Of a stretch of DNA of 24,847 nucleotides, positions 1 through 8,019 are shown in pieces. The stretch spans positions 1 through 24,847 of the forward strand of contig JAFRJF010000139.1 of the NCBI GenBank assembly GCA_017432405.1, written 5' to 3'. Position numbers and translations under genes: made by a program. The notes below the pieces were generated by a model, which saw nothing but the letters and a program-made list of their open reading frames with translations, made no database searches and was not told the DNA's origin. Source of the DNA: Clostridia bacterium (GTDB taxonomy: Bacteria; Bacillota_A; Clostridia; Christensenellales; Aristaeellaceae). Position 1 is the stretch's first letter. Every line of letters starts with the position of its first letter.

Positions 1-67
1 GGATGCATTCGCCTGACCGGTTTTCTAAAATACTTTGCTTAAAATAAGTGTTCGAGGTGCATATACC

Positions 68-2488
68 ATGAAAAACATTCCCGTCTATTCGCCCGCCGAT
101 ATCGAAACCAAATGGCAGCGCCACTGGGACGACACCCACGCCTTCGAGGCCGAGAAGAGCCACGCCAAGCCGAAGTTCTACGCGCTGGTGGAGTTCCCCT
201 ACCCCTCCGGCGCGGGCATGCATGTGGGCCACATCAAGGCCTACTCCGGTCTGGAGGTCGTGGCCCGCAAGCGCCGCATGGAGGGCTACAACGTGCTGGT
301 CCCGATGGGCTTTGACTCCTTCGGACTGCCCGCCGAAAACTACGCCATCAAGACCAACACCCATCCCCACGTGATCACTACAAAGAACGTGGATCACTTC
401 AAGGACCAGATGAAGCAGATCGGCTTCTCCTTCGACTGGAGCCGGGAGATCTCCACGTCCCTGCCGGACTACTACAAATGGACCCAGTGGATCTTCCTGA
501 AGCTGTTCGACCACGGCCTGGTCTTCCGCGCGAAGACGCTGGTGAACTACTGCCCCCACTGCAAGGTGGTGCTGTCCAACGAGGACAGCCAGGGCGGCAA
601 GTGCGACGTTTGCCACAGCGACGTGGTGCAGCTGCCCAAGGACGTCTGGTACCTGCGCATCACCCAGTATGCCGACAAGCTGCTGGAGGGTCTGGAGACG
701 GTGGACTATCCCGAGAGCATCAAGCAGCAGCAGGTCACCTGGATCGGCCGCTCCACCGGCGCGTTCGTGGATTTCACGCTGGACGGCGCAGACGAGAAGC
801 TGGAGATCTACACCACCCGCCCCGACACCCTGTTCGGCGTCACCTTCATGGTCATGGCTCCGGAGCATCCGCTGCTGGACAAGTACAAGGACCGCATCTC
901 CAACTGGTCCGCCGTCGAGGCCTACCGCGAGGCATGCGCGCGCAAGACCGAGTTTGAGCGCACCCAGCTGGTGAAGGACAAGACCGGCGTCCGTCTGGAG
1001 GGCCTGATGGCCGTCAACCCTGTGAGCGGCAAGAAGATACCGATCTTCATCGCCGATTACGTGATGATGGGCTACGGCACCGGCGCGATCATGGCCGTGC
1101 CCGCCCACGACCAGCGCGACTGGGAATTCGCCACCAAGTTCGGCGTGGACATCATCGAGGTCATCAAGGGCGGCGACATCACCAAGGAGGCCTACACCGG
1201 CAACGGCCCGATGGTCAATTCCGACTTCCTGAACGCCTACGACAACAAGGCGGATTCCATCGCCGCCATGCTGGATTTCCTGGCCGAAAAGGGCATAGGC
1301 CGCAAGGGCATACAGTACAAGATGAAGGACTGGGCCTTCAACCGCCAGCGCTACTGGGGCGAGCCCATCCCGCTGATCCACTGCCCGAAGTGCGGCACCG
1401 TGGGCGTGCCCTACGACCAGCTGCCGCTGACCCTTCCGGACGTCGAGAATTTCGAGCCCGGCACCGACGGCCAGTCCCCCCTCGCCCGCATCGAATCCTT
1501 CGTGAACTGCACCTGCCCCAGGTGTGGCGGCCCCGCCAGGCGCGAGACCGACACCATGCCCCAGTGGGCCGGCTCAAGCTGGTACTTCCTGCGGTTTGTG
1601 GACCCCCACAACGACAAGGCCTTCGCGTCGATGGATGAAATGAAGTACTGGATGCCCGTCGACTGGTACAACGGCGGCATGGAGCACGTCACCCGCCACC
1701 TGCTGTACAGCCGGTTCTGGCACCGCTTCCTGTACGACATCGGCGAGGTTAACACCCCCGAGCCCTACGCCAAGCGCAGCTACCAGGGCCTGATCCTGGG
1801 CAGCGACGGCGAGAAGATGTCCAAGTCCAAGGGCAACGTGGTGGACCCGCTGGACATCGTCAAGCAGTACGGCGCGGACACGCTGCGCCTGTACGTGCTG
1901 TTCATGGGCGACTACACCGCCGCCGCGCCGTGGAACGACGACTCCGTGAAGGGCTGCAAGCGCTTCCTGGACCGCGTGTGGCGGCTGATGGAGATGCTGA
2001 CCGACGCGGACGGCATTTCCAAGGACCTGGCCTACGACGTGCACACCTGCATCAAGAAGGTCGGCGAGGACTACGAGAAGATGAAGTACAACACCGCCAT
2101 CGCCGCCATGATGACGCTGGTGAACGCCATCTATGCCAAGGGCAGTGTCACCCGTGGCGAGCTGCTGGCGCTGGTGAAGCTGCTGAACCCCGTCGCGCCC
2201 CACATCACCGAGGAGATCAACCAGCTGTGCAAGCTGTCTGACGGCGAGCTGATGTACGCCCAGTGGCCGAAGTATGACGAGGCCGCGCTGGTGAAGGACA
2301 CCGTGGAGGTGGCCCTGCAGATCAACGGCAAGCTGCGCGGGCGCATGGACGTGCCCTCCGACCTGACCCGCGAGGCCGCCAACGACTACTTCCTGGCCCT
2401 GGACGAGGTGAAGAAGCTGATCAGCGACAAGAGCGTCCGGAAGCTGATCTTCGTGCCCGGCCGGCTGGTGAACATCGTGGTCGGCTGA
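68..2488 (+). CDS. leuS: Leucyl-tRNA synthetase
   Basis: Cytoplasmic class I aminoacyl-tRNA synthetase that charges tRNA-Leu with leucine using ATP; 806 residues, normal for bacterial LeuRS. The class I signatures are HVGH at residues 52-55 and KMSKS at 583-587. A CP1 editing domain carries TTRPDT at 249-254. Cysteine pairs at 162/165 with 179/182 and at 439/442 with 483/486 look like zinc-binding knuckles. The catalytic core WAGSSWYFLR and the C-terminal anticodon-binding and tail regions are present. The frame is open back to position 35, but I chose the ATG at 68 because GAGGTG at 54-59 lies 8 nt upstream. Only 67 bp of leader are in the window, so a T-box could not be seen. The gene is monocistronic here and ends in a strong hairpin. 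Confidence 0.98.
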   Translation: MKNIPVYSPADIETKWQRHWDDTHAFEAEKSHAKPKFYALVEFPYPSGAGMHVGHIKAYSGLEVVARKRRMEGYNVLVPMGFDSFGLPAENYAIKTNTHPHVITTKNVDHFKDQMKQIGFSFDWSREISTSLPDYYKWTQWIFLKLFDHGLVFRAKTLVNYCPHCKVVLSNEDSQGGKCDVCHSDVVQLPKDVWYLRITQYADKLLEGLETVDYPESIKQQQVTWIGRSTGAFVDFTLDGADEKLEIYTTRPDTLFGVTFMVMAPEHPLLDKYKDRISNWSAVEAYREACARKTEFERTQLVKDKTGVRLEGLMAVNPVSGKKIPIFIADYVMMGYGTGAIMAVPAHDQRDWEFATKFGVDIIEVIKGGDITKEAYTGNGPMVNSDFLNAYDNKADSIAAMLDFLAEKGIGRKGIQYKMKDWAFNRQRYWGEPIPLIHCPKCGTVGVPYDQLPLTLPDVENFEPGTDGQSPLARIESFVNCTCPRCGGPARRETDTMPQWAGSSWYFLRFVDPHNDKAFASMDEMKYWMPVDWYNGGMEHVTRHLLYSRFWHRFLYDIGEVNTPEPYAKRSYQGLILGSDGEKMSKSKGNVVDPLDIVKQYGADTLRLYVLFMGDYTAAAPWNDDSVKGCKRFLDRVWRLMEMLTDADGISKDLAYDVHTCIKKVGEDYEKMKYNTAIAAMMTLVNAIYAKGSVTRGELLALVKLLNPVAPHITEEINQLCKLSDGELMYAQWPKYDEAALVKDTVEVALQINGKLRGRMDVPSDLTREAANDYFLALDEVKKLISDKSVRKLIFVPGRLVNIVVG

Positions 2489-2502
2489 AGCCGTATTTAA
2501 TA

Positions 2503-2542
2503 CGATACCCCCGGGAATCGCCCGCGATTCCCGGGGGTATCG
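2503..2542. terminator. Bidirectional terminator between leuS and the converging gene
   Basis: A perfect 18-bp GC-rich inverted repeat (2503-2520 and 2525-2542) with a 4-nt CCCG loop begins 14 nt after the leuS stop. It lies between convergent genes, so it probably serves both strands. Neither side has a good U tract. Confidence 0.85.
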
Positions 2543-2555
2543 TCATTCAACAGAT

Positions 2556-3131
2556 TTACTTCAATATCTCCGCCAGCTTGCCCTCCGGCTCGATGCCGGA
2601 GATGTCGCGCACCTGGGTGAAGATTTCCTTCTTTTGCTTGTCGTTGTAGATGCCGGCGTTCATGTGATAGCGCTTGTTTTCGCTGGTGATGAAGGACACC
2701 TCGTGCACCGGAAACAGCTTGTTCTTTTCGCCGCCCGGGCTCTTGTCCAGGGGCTCATAGCCCAGGTCCTCCACATACCCGTACTGGGTCACCTGCTTCA
2801 GGTCGATGGTCTTATCGATGAATTTCAGGTCCAGGTCGCCCTGGCGGTAGAAGAACATCGCCCGGGGCTGGCCCTGCCTTGGCCGGATGTTTGCCGGGAA
2901 GGCCATGCGCATCTTTGTTCCGTCGATCACCACCTCGGCCCGGACATACATCCACGTATAGCAGCAGGCCATGGCGAATATCAGGTAGGAAAAAAACGAA
3001 AAACTGCCCATCAGGTCGTTGTTGAGTCCCTTCACCTGGCGGAAGATGGTATAGACCACATCGCCAAGGGTCAGCAGCGTCAGCACGTACAGCACGATGA
3101 AGCCCGGCGCAAAGGGCCTGTAACGCTTCAT
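2556..3131 (-). CDS. Unknown two-helix membrane protein
   Basis: I do not recognise this family. The 191-residue product has two hydrophobic segments (about residues 10-28 and 43-62) followed by a soluble domain of about 125 residues rich in beta-prone stretches and charged residues (RQGQPR, DLDLKF, SPGGEKNK). The layout resembles small membrane proteins with a PH-like cytoplasmic domain, but that is only an impression. The frame can begin at a GTG at 3140, yet that codon overlaps the ribosome binding site. The ATG at 3131 has GGAGGG 8 nt upstream and is preferred. The gene converges on leuS and lies 77 bp downstream of another small gene on the same strand. Confidence 0.75.
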   Translation of the reverse strand: MKRYRPFAPGFIVLYVLTLLTLGDVVYTIFRQVKGLNNDLMGSFSFFSYLIFAMACCYTWMYVRAEVVIDGTKMRMAFPANIRPRQGQPRAMFFYRQGDLDLKFIDKTIDLKQVTQYGYVEDLGYEPLDKSPGGEKNKLFPVHEVSFITSENKRYHMNAGIYNDKQKKEIFTQVRDISGIEPEGKLAEILK

Positions 3132-3197
3132 AGACAACACCCTCCATATACATCAATGGGAATATTATACCGCATGAAGCGGGAAATGACAAGCGGA

Positions 3198-3240
3198 CAA
3201 ATACTGATTCATCGAGCACAGCTCGATAAATCAGTATTTG
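3198..3240 (-). terminator. Long hairpin overlapping the 3' end of the small acidic gene
   Basis: Inverted repeat with 20-nt arms (3198-3217 and 3221-3240), one mismatch and a 3-nt loop. The minus-strand arm contains the last codons and the TGA of the upstream gene (3209-3505). There is no clear U tract after it, so it may be a weak terminator or an mRNA-stability hairpin rather than a strong stop signal. Confidence 0.5.
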
Positions 3241-3505
3241 CCTGCTCCAGCTGATCGGCCAGCGCCTTCACGCCGGGGATAGCGGTTTTTCGATAATCCC
3301 CGGCCAACGACCGTATCTCCTCCATAGCGTCTGAGAGCTCCTCCTCCCAGCCTGCCTCCCGGGGATCGATGTCCGACAGCAGCATCAGCGCGTCCTCAAG
3401 CTCCGCGTTCAGGTCCTCCAATGCCTCCGGCGAACCGCTTTCTGCTGACAGCGCGTCCAGCCCTGCCAGCACCGCCTCCAGGCGCTCCACGATGTTCCCG
3501 ATCAC
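3209..3505 (-). CDS. Small acidic helical protein of unknown function
   Basis: A 98-residue hypothetical protein, strongly acidic and leucine/alanine-rich (VERLEAVLAGLDAL, EDLNAELEDALMLLSDID), probably largely alpha-helical or coiled coil. There is no signal peptide, cysteine motif or recognisable domain. The start is a GTG at 3505 with GGAGGG 7 nt upstream. A promoter can be seen at 3535-3563 on the same strand. The C-terminal residues LSSCAR are encoded inside a 20-bp hairpin. The next gene on this strand begins 77 bp downstream, so the two may be co-transcribed. Coding is supported by the start signals and composition, not by homology. Confidence 0.65.
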   Translation of the reverse strand: MIGNIVERLEAVLAGLDALSAESGSPEALEDLNAELEDALMLLSDIDPREAGWEEELSDAMEEIRSLAGDYRKTAIPGVKALADQLEQANTDLSSCAR

Positions 3506-3534
3506 AATGGTTCCCTCCCCTCCGTGATAATGAC

Positions 3535-3563
3535 AGTATACCCCGGATGGACGCCCCGCGCAA
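3535..3563 (-). promoter_or_regulatory. Promoter for the small acidic gene
   Basis: Reading the minus strand, a TTGCGC -35 box (3558-3563), a 17-nt spacer and a TATACT -10 box (3535-3540) lie about 30 nt upstream of the GTG start at 3505. Confidence 0.6.
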
Positions 3564-3607
3564 GAAAAATCTTTGATTTGCGGCTCAATTGGCAGGACAA
3601 ACGGTCA

Positions 3608-3635
3608 TTGTGATCGAATATTATTATGATATGCT
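3608..3635 (+). promoter_or_regulatory. Candidate promoter of the 3659-10116 transcription unit
   Basis: TTGTGA (3608-3613), a 16-nt spacer and TATGCT (3630-3635) lie 23 bp before the ATG at 3659, in an AT-rich stretch that stands out from its GC-rich surroundings. It is divergent from the promoter at 3535-3563. Confidence 0.55.
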
Positions 3636-3658
3636 TTTTCAGGGAAGTGAATTTCGAC

Positions 3659-3898
3659 ATGCACGATCGCAGCGCGCTCTTTCACAGGCTTCGCGCCATC
3701 GCGGCGATGGTACTGGTGCTGCTGTACATATTGGGCCTGGTGGCCATGCTGGCCGGGCGGGTGCAGCTGGCGCTGATCCTCTGGGTGGTCTCCACGCTGG
3801 GCGGCATCGGGCTGCTGTACTGGATGCGCACGGTGACCCGGCGCAAGGAGGAGGCCGAAAGGGAAGCGCAGGGCGGGAAGGCCCCCGGGGAGCAGTGA
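3659..3898 (+). CDS. Small two-helix membrane protein
   Basis: A 79-residue protein of unknown function with two predicted transmembrane helices (about residues 13-32 and 35-54), each of strongly hydrophobic Leu/Val/Ala composition, and a charged cytoplasmic-type tail (RRKEEAEREAQGG). The frame opens at 3626, but that ATG overlaps the -10 box of the promoter. The ATG at 3659 with an upstream AGGGAAG is more likely, although the spacing of about 11 nt is long. The stop lies 4 bp before the trmB start, so the two genes are probably translated from one message. Nothing in the sequence links it to a specific pathway. Confidence 0.7.
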   Translation: MHDRSALFHRLRAIAAMVLVLLYILGLVAMLAGRVQLALILWVVSTLGGIGLLYWMRTVTRRKEEAEREAQGGKAPGEQ

Positions 3899-3902
3899 TC
3901 CC

Positions 3903-4601
3903 ATGCGAATGAGGAGAAAGTCCTGGACCGAGCCGAAGCTGGCCGCCTGTCCCTACTTCATCGAGGAGCCGTCCGCACACCGGGGACGCTGGCGGGAATG
4001 CTTTGCCCGCCCCGATCTGCCGCTGCACCTTGAAATCGGCTGCGGCAAGGGCGTGTCCACCGTGCGCATGGCCCACGAGAACGCCGACGTCAACCACGTC
4101 GCCATCGACGAGGTGCGCACCGTGCTGGCGGTGTCCGTGCGCAACACCGAGCGGGAATACGGGGACGAACCGCCGAAAAACCTCGTCTTTTCCGAGGTGG
4201 ACGCCATGCGCATCTACGACACCTTCTGCGCTGCGGACGGCATCAGCCGCATCTACATCAGCTTCCCGAACCCCTGGGACGAGCGGGCCAAGCACCACAA
4301 GCGCCGCCTGACCCATCCGAGGCAGCTGTTCCAGTACCGGGAGTTCCTGGCGCCGGGCGGGGAGATCTGGTTCAAGACCGACAACGACGCCCTTTTCACG
4401 GCCACGAAGCGCTATATGGGCGAATGTGGCTTTGAGATCACTTACCTGACGGACGACCTGCACGGCTCGGGCTTTGAACCGAACTACGTCTCCGAGCACG
4501 AGCGGCTTTATGCCGGACAGGGCAAGGCCATACACTTTATGATCGCAAAGATGTCGCCGCTGGACGGCGAATATGAAAAAACGCAAAACGGAGGAACGGA
4601 C
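3903..4601 (+). CDS. trmB: tRNA (guanine-N7)-methyltransferase, in frame with the next gene
   Basis: Methylates G46 of tRNA using S-adenosylmethionine. The TrmB domain has the SAM motif LEIGCGKG (residues 43-50), the acidic ribose contact AIDE (67-70), and the family motifs FPNPW (121-125), HHKRRLTH (131-138) and FKTDN (157-161). It ends with the usual C-terminal stretch around EHERLYAGQGKAIHF. All parts of a normal 215-235 residue TrmB are present. No stop codon separates it from the following class II aldolase: the frame continues to 5681, giving a 592-residue open reading frame. The end given here is the last base before the internal ATG at 4602. Deleting one A from the A6 tract at 4576-4581 would place a TGA at 4603-4605. 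The start ATG at 3903 follows GGGGAG about 10 nt upstream. Confidence 0.93.
4590..4595 (+). promoter_or_regulatory. Internal ribosome binding site before the aldolase ATG
   Basis: GGAGGA sits 6 nt before the ATG at 4602 within the continuous trmB-aldolase frame. Its strength and spacing argue that the aldolase can be made as a separate protein. Confidence 0.8.
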
Positions 4602-5681
4602 ATGAGCAATTTCTTTGAAAGCAACAAAAAAAGGCTGGACGACTTCACCCGCATCTCCACCAGCGTCGGCGCCCGGGCGGACTACGTGCAGGGCGGCGGC
4701 GGCAACACCTCGGCCAAGCTGGACGGAGGGCTCATGGCCATCAAGGCCTCGGGCTACTGCCTGAAGGACATCCGCCCCGACAAGGCCTATGCCGTGCTGG
4801 ATTACGAGGCGCTGCGCCGCTTCTACAACGACACCGATCCCGCCGTCCTCGCCGACGTGGAAAAGGCCGGCAGCGAGCAGGCCAAGGCCAACACCAGGGC
4901 CGTCGAGGGCCTGGCGGCGCTGCGCCCCTCCGTGGAGGCGGGCTTTCACTCGATACTGGACACCTACGTGGCCCACAGCCACAGCGTTTACGCCAACCTG
5001 GCCGCGTGCAGCGTGGAGCTGGAGGCTATCGTGAAGGACGCCCTGGCGGACGCGGATTACAGCTGGGGCTGGGTCAGCTACGTGGACCCGGGCGCCCGGC
5101 TGACCTTCTCCATTCGGGATGAGGTACGCCGCGTGGAGGCCGAAACAGGCCGCCGCCCCGCCGCCATATTCATGCAGAACCACGGTCTGATCGCCCACAG
5201 CGACGACCCCGACGAATGCCTGCGCATCCACACCGACGTCAACGACCGCATCGCCAGGGCCTTCGGCATCGAAAACGGCAGCTTCCCGAAGGTGGGCCTG
5301 AAGGACGTCACAGACGGCCTGTTCGAGGCGGACTGCCCCTTCCTCACCGAGCAGCTTTCATCCGGCGACTTCAGCGAGAAATTCCTGCTGGAATCCCCAC
5401 TCTACCCCGACCAGCTGGTGTTCCTGACCGGCACCTTCAGCTTCGGCGAGGGCAAGCCCGGTGAGGGCATGGCCGTCTGCAACCCGAAGACCGGCGCGGT
5501 GACCTTCAACATGCCCGCCGCCAAGGCCCAGGTGATCGCCGAGACGCTGACCGCCGTGCTGTTCATCTGCCGGACCATCGAAAAGAAGGGCTATACCCTC
5601 TCCACCATGGGCGAGGCCGCAAAGGCCTTCATCGCCAACTGGGAGAGCGAGAAATACCGCAAATCCCTGGCCGGGAAATAA
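4602..5681 (+). CDS. Class II aldolase/adducin family protein
   Basis: A 359-residue member of the zinc-dependent class II aldolase superfamily (fuculose/rhamnulose-phosphate aldolase fold). Visible motifs are GGGGNTS (residues 31-37, phosphate-binding loop), HSH at 125-127 (metal ligands) and NHG at 193-195 (third metal histidine). The extra C-terminal domain of about 130 residues resembles RhaD-type and YuxG-type aldolase modules more than the short FucA type. The substrate cannot be assigned, because no sugar kinase, isomerase or transporter is nearby. The ATG at 4602 has a strong binding site (4590-4595). The frame is continuous with trmB upstream, so it could also be the C-terminal half of a fusion. 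NlpC/P60 follows after 24 bp. Confidence 0.88.
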   Translation: MSNFFESNKKRLDDFTRISTSVGARADYVQGGGGNTSAKLDGGLMAIKASGYCLKDIRPDKAYAVLDYEALRRFYNDTDPAVLADVEKAGSEQAKANTRAVEGLAALRPSVEAGFHSILDTYVAHSHSVYANLAACSVELEAIVKDALADADYSWGWVSYVDPGARLTFSIRDEVRRVEAETGRRPAAIFMQNHGLIAHSDDPDECLRIHTDVNDRIARAFGIENGSFPKVGLKDVTDGLFEADCPFLTEQLSSGDFSEKFLLESPLYPDQLVFLTGTFSFGEGKPGEGMAVCNPKTGAVTFNMPAAKAQVIAETLTAVLFICRTIEKKGYTLSTMGEAAKAFIANWESEKYRKSLAGK

Positions 5682-5705
5682 AACGTCACAAAGGAGTACC
5701 GCCCC

Positions 5706-6419
5706 ATGCCCCGCCGCCGCTTCCGCCCCTTCCGCAAGGCCCGTTTTTTCCTGATCCAGACCGTCGCGCTGTGGCTTTGCCTGATGCTGATCTGCCTGAC
5801 CTGTTCGGGCCTGACCCAGGGCGAGGTGGTGGTGATGCGGGCGCTGGAGCACCTGGGCAAGCCCTACGTGCTGGGCGCGGCGGGGCCGGACCGGTTCGAT
5901 TGCAGCGGCCTGGTGATGTACTGCCTGGGGCCGGAGGGGTTTGAATTCCCCTACCACTCCGCCGAGATCATCGGCACCGACGAAAACTATCCGCTGCTCA
6001 AGAGCCCCCATGACCTGCTGCCCGGCGACGTGATCTGCTTTGACACCGTGCGGGACCGGGACCCCAGCGACCACATGGGCTTCTGGATGGGCGGCAACCG
6101 CTTCGTGCACGCCTCCTCCACCGGCGAGGTGAAGATCAGCGCGCTGGAGGACTTCTACCTGGAAAAATTCACGGGCGCCCGGCGGTATGCGCAGGTCTAC
6201 ACCTACCTGCCCACGAAAAAGCAGATCGGCGAATGGCTGGACGGCACCGGCATCCCCGAAAAGCTCGCGCCGGTGCGAAAGTGGATCGATTCGCTGCAAA
6301 TCGGCGAAAAGCTGAAACCGGTGCGGGACTGGTTTGACCGCCTTCAGATCCGTGAAAAAATTGAAGCACTGAAAGGAAAAATCGTTCAACTATGGAACAG
6401 CTTCTTCAGGAAACCCTGA
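5706..6419 (+). CDS. NlpC/P60 family peptidoglycan endopeptidase, membrane-anchored or secreted
   Basis: A 237-residue cell-wall cysteine peptidase. Residues 1-13 are very basic (PRRRFRPFRKAR), followed by a hydrophobic segment at 14-34 that acts as a signal anchor or signal peptide. The NlpC/P60 domain (about 40-168) has the catalytic cysteine in FDCSGLV (Cys66), the catalytic histidine in DHMGFW (His123) and a third polar residue candidate at His135 (FVHAS). The C-terminus carries three consecutive 16-residue amphipathic repeats (183-198, 199-214, 215-230) of the pattern IxEKLxPVRxWxDxLQ, with the last one diverged. The start ATG at 5706 has AAGGAG 9 nt upstream. The last 28 nt overlap cobT. 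A direct role in cobalamin metabolism is not implied. Confidence 0.92.
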   Translation: MPRRRFRPFRKARFFLIQTVALWLCLMLICLTCSGLTQGEVVVMRALEHLGKPYVLGAAGPDRFDCSGLVMYCLGPEGFEFPYHSAEIIGTDENYPLLKSPHDLLPGDVICFDTVRDRDPSDHMGFWMGGNRFVHASSTGEVKISALEDFYLEKFTGARRYAQVYTYLPTKKQIGEWLDGTGIPEKLAPVRKWIDSLQIGEKLKPVRDWFDRLQIREKIEALKGKIVQLWNSFFRKP

Positions 6420-7489
6420 ACAATATCCGAAAGCCCGACCGCGACGCCATGGCGCAGGCCCTGGCCCGGCAGGAGAGCCTGGCCAAGCCGCCCCACAGCC
6501 TGGGCAAGCTGGAGGACATCTCCGTGAAGCTGGCCGGCATGACGGGCAAGCTCTACAACCCGGTGGATCGCCGCCGCGTGCTGATCTTCGCGTCGGACAA
6601 CGGCATCGTGGAGGAGGGCGTGGCCAGCTGCCCCCAGAGCGTGACGCTGAGCCAGACCATCAACTTCACCCGGGGGCTGACCGGCGTGGCCGTGCTGGCC
6701 CGCCACTTCCACGCCGAGCTGGACGTGATGGACGTGGGCATCAACGCCGACTTCCACCAGAGCGGCGTGCGGGACGTGAAGATCGCCCACGGCACCCGCA
6801 ATTTTGCAAAGGAACACGCCATGAGCCGGGAGCAGGCGGGGCGCGCCCTGCAAATCGGCATCGAGGCGGCCCACCGAGCCGCAGACGACGGCATTCAGAT
6901 CGTCGGCGTCGGCGAGATGGGCATCGGCAACACCTCCACCTCCAGCGCCGTGCTGTCCACGCTGCTGGGCCTGCCCGCCAGGCAGACCGTCAGCCGGGGC
7001 GCGGGCATCAACGACGCCGCCTATGCCCGGAAGATCGCGCTGATCGACGAGGCCATCGCCCGCTGGCAGCCCGATCCCTCGAACCCGGTGGACGTGCTGA
7101 TGAAGGTGGGCGGCTTCGACCTGGCGGCCATGTGCGGCGCGTTTCTCGGCGCGGCGGCCTGCCGGTTGCCGGTGGTCATCGACGGCTTTATCAGCGCCGT
7201 GGCCGCGCTGTGCGCCTACAGGCTGAACCCACTGGCCGAGGGCTATATGATCCCCTCCCACGCCTCAGCGGAGAAGGGCTATCGCCTGGCCATGGAGGCC
7301 ATGGGCCTGGAGCCGATGCTGCTGATGAACATGCGCCTGGGCGAGGGCAGCGGCTGCCCCATCGCCTTCGAGCTGGTGGCCGCGTCCCAGAGCGTGATCC
7401 GCAACATGGCCACCTTCGAGGAGGCCGCCATCGACGACGGATACCTTTCAGAGATCCGCGGCAACAAGGCATTCCTGGGAGAGGCATGA
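6392..7489 (+). CDS. cobT: Nicotinate-nucleotide-dimethylbenzimidazole phosphoribosyltransferase
   Basis: Transfers phosphoribose from nicotinate mononucleotide to the lower-ligand base, giving alpha-ribazole phosphate for cobalamin. The product has 365 residues, slightly longer than usual. Family motifs are KPPHSLGKLE (32-41), the ASDNG block with GVASCPQSVT (67-85), GEMGIGNTS (174-182) and LGEGSG with the catalytic glutamate Glu318. The start ATG at 6392 lies inside the 3' end of the NlpC/P60 gene. It is supported because the first helix typical of CobT follows directly, and AAAGGA lies about 12 nt upstream. The stop TGA (7487-7489) overlaps the cobU start region, implying translational coupling. 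Confidence 0.97.
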   Translation: MEQLLQETLNNIRKPDRDAMAQALARQESLAKPPHSLGKLEDISVKLAGMTGKLYNPVDRRRVLIFASDNGIVEEGVASCPQSVTLSQTINFTRGLTGVAVLARHFHAELDVMDVGINADFHQSGVRDVKIAHGTRNFAKEHAMSREQAGRALQIGIEAAHRAADDGIQIVGVGEMGIGNTSTSSAVLSTLLGLPARQTVSRGAGINDAAYARKIALIDEAIARWQPDPSNPVDVLMKVGGFDLAAMCGAFLGAAACRLPVVIDGFISAVAALCAYRLNPLAEGYMIPSHASAEKGYRLAMEAMGLEPMLLMNMRLGEGSGCPIAFELVAASQSVIRNMATFEEAAIDDGYLSEIRGNKAFLGEA

Positions 7490-8019
7490 TGAGCACCTAC
7501 ATCTCCGGCGGCTGCAAGAATGGCAAGTCCTTCTACGCCCAGCGGGTGGCAAAGGCTGGCGGCAGGCCCCTGTACTACCTGGCCACGATGATCCCCCACG
7601 ACGAAGAGGACCTGGCCCGCATCCGCCGCCACCGCAAGGAGCGGGCGGGCTGGGGCTTCGAGACGCTGGAGTGCGGGCGGGACATATTGCGCTGCCTCGA
7701 CAGCGCCGATTCCGGGGGCTCATTCCTGCTGGACAGCGTGACGGCGCTGCTCTCCAACGAGATGTTCTCCGACTCCGGGATGGATGAGTCCGCCCCCGAG
7801 CGCGTCGCCGATGCCCTGGAGGTGTTCGTCCGCCGCGCGCCCAACACGGTGCTGGTGTCCGACTTCATCTTCTCAGACGCCATGCTCTACGACGCGTGGA
7901 CCGAGGCCTATCGAAGGGGGCTTGCCGCCATCGACCGCCGCATGGCCACCTGTTGCGACAACGTGATCGAGGTGGTCGCCGGGCAATTCATCGTCCACAA
8001 GGGAGTCCTGCCGGTATGA
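7489..8019 (+). CDS. cobU: Adenosylcobinamide kinase / adenosylcobinamide-phosphate guanylyltransferase
   Basis: CobU-family enzyme that phosphorylates adenosylcobinamide and then adds GMP; 176 residues. It has a P-loop GGCKNGKS (7-14), the YLATMIPHDEED segment and RIRRHRKER, with His48 as the likely guanylylated histidine. In the C-terminal third the usual family motif NEVGxGIVP is replaced by SDFIFSDAML, although the end VVAGQFIVHKG still fits. There are two adjacent ATGs (7486 and 7489). The second is preferred because GGGAG lies 6 nt upstream and MSTYISGG is the expected N-terminus. The end overlaps the cobS start as ATGA. A second, shorter CobU-like gene follows cobS. Confidence 0.92.
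   Translation: MSTYISGGCKNGKSFYAQRVAKAGGRPLYYLATMIPHDEEDLARIRRHRKERAGWGFETLECGRDILRCLDSADSGGSFLLDSVTALLSNEMFSDSGMDESAPERVADALEVFVRRAPNTVLVSDFIFSDAMLYDAWTEAYRRGLAAIDRRMATCCDNVIEVVAGQFIVHKGVLPV

Noticed and set aside
1..67. A possible T-box or promoter before leuS
   Set aside because: Only 67 bp are present; a TAAAAT-like word at 40-45 has no matching -35 box at proper distance, and the T-box core cannot be seen.
2634..3254. A 206-codon plus-strand frame opposite the two-helix membrane protein
   Set aside because: The minus-strand frame has a better start, transmembrane segments and a sensible end at the terminator.
3639..5231. A 530-codon open frame on the minus strand opposite trmB and the aldolase gene
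   Set aside because: It is antisense to two genes with clear motifs, is rich in Gly/Ala/Val/His as expected of GC-rich shadow frames, and shows no domain.
5358..6389. A 343-codon minus-strand frame opposite the aldolase end and the NlpC/P60 gene
   Set aside because: Antisense to genes with intact catalytic motifs; no start signals.
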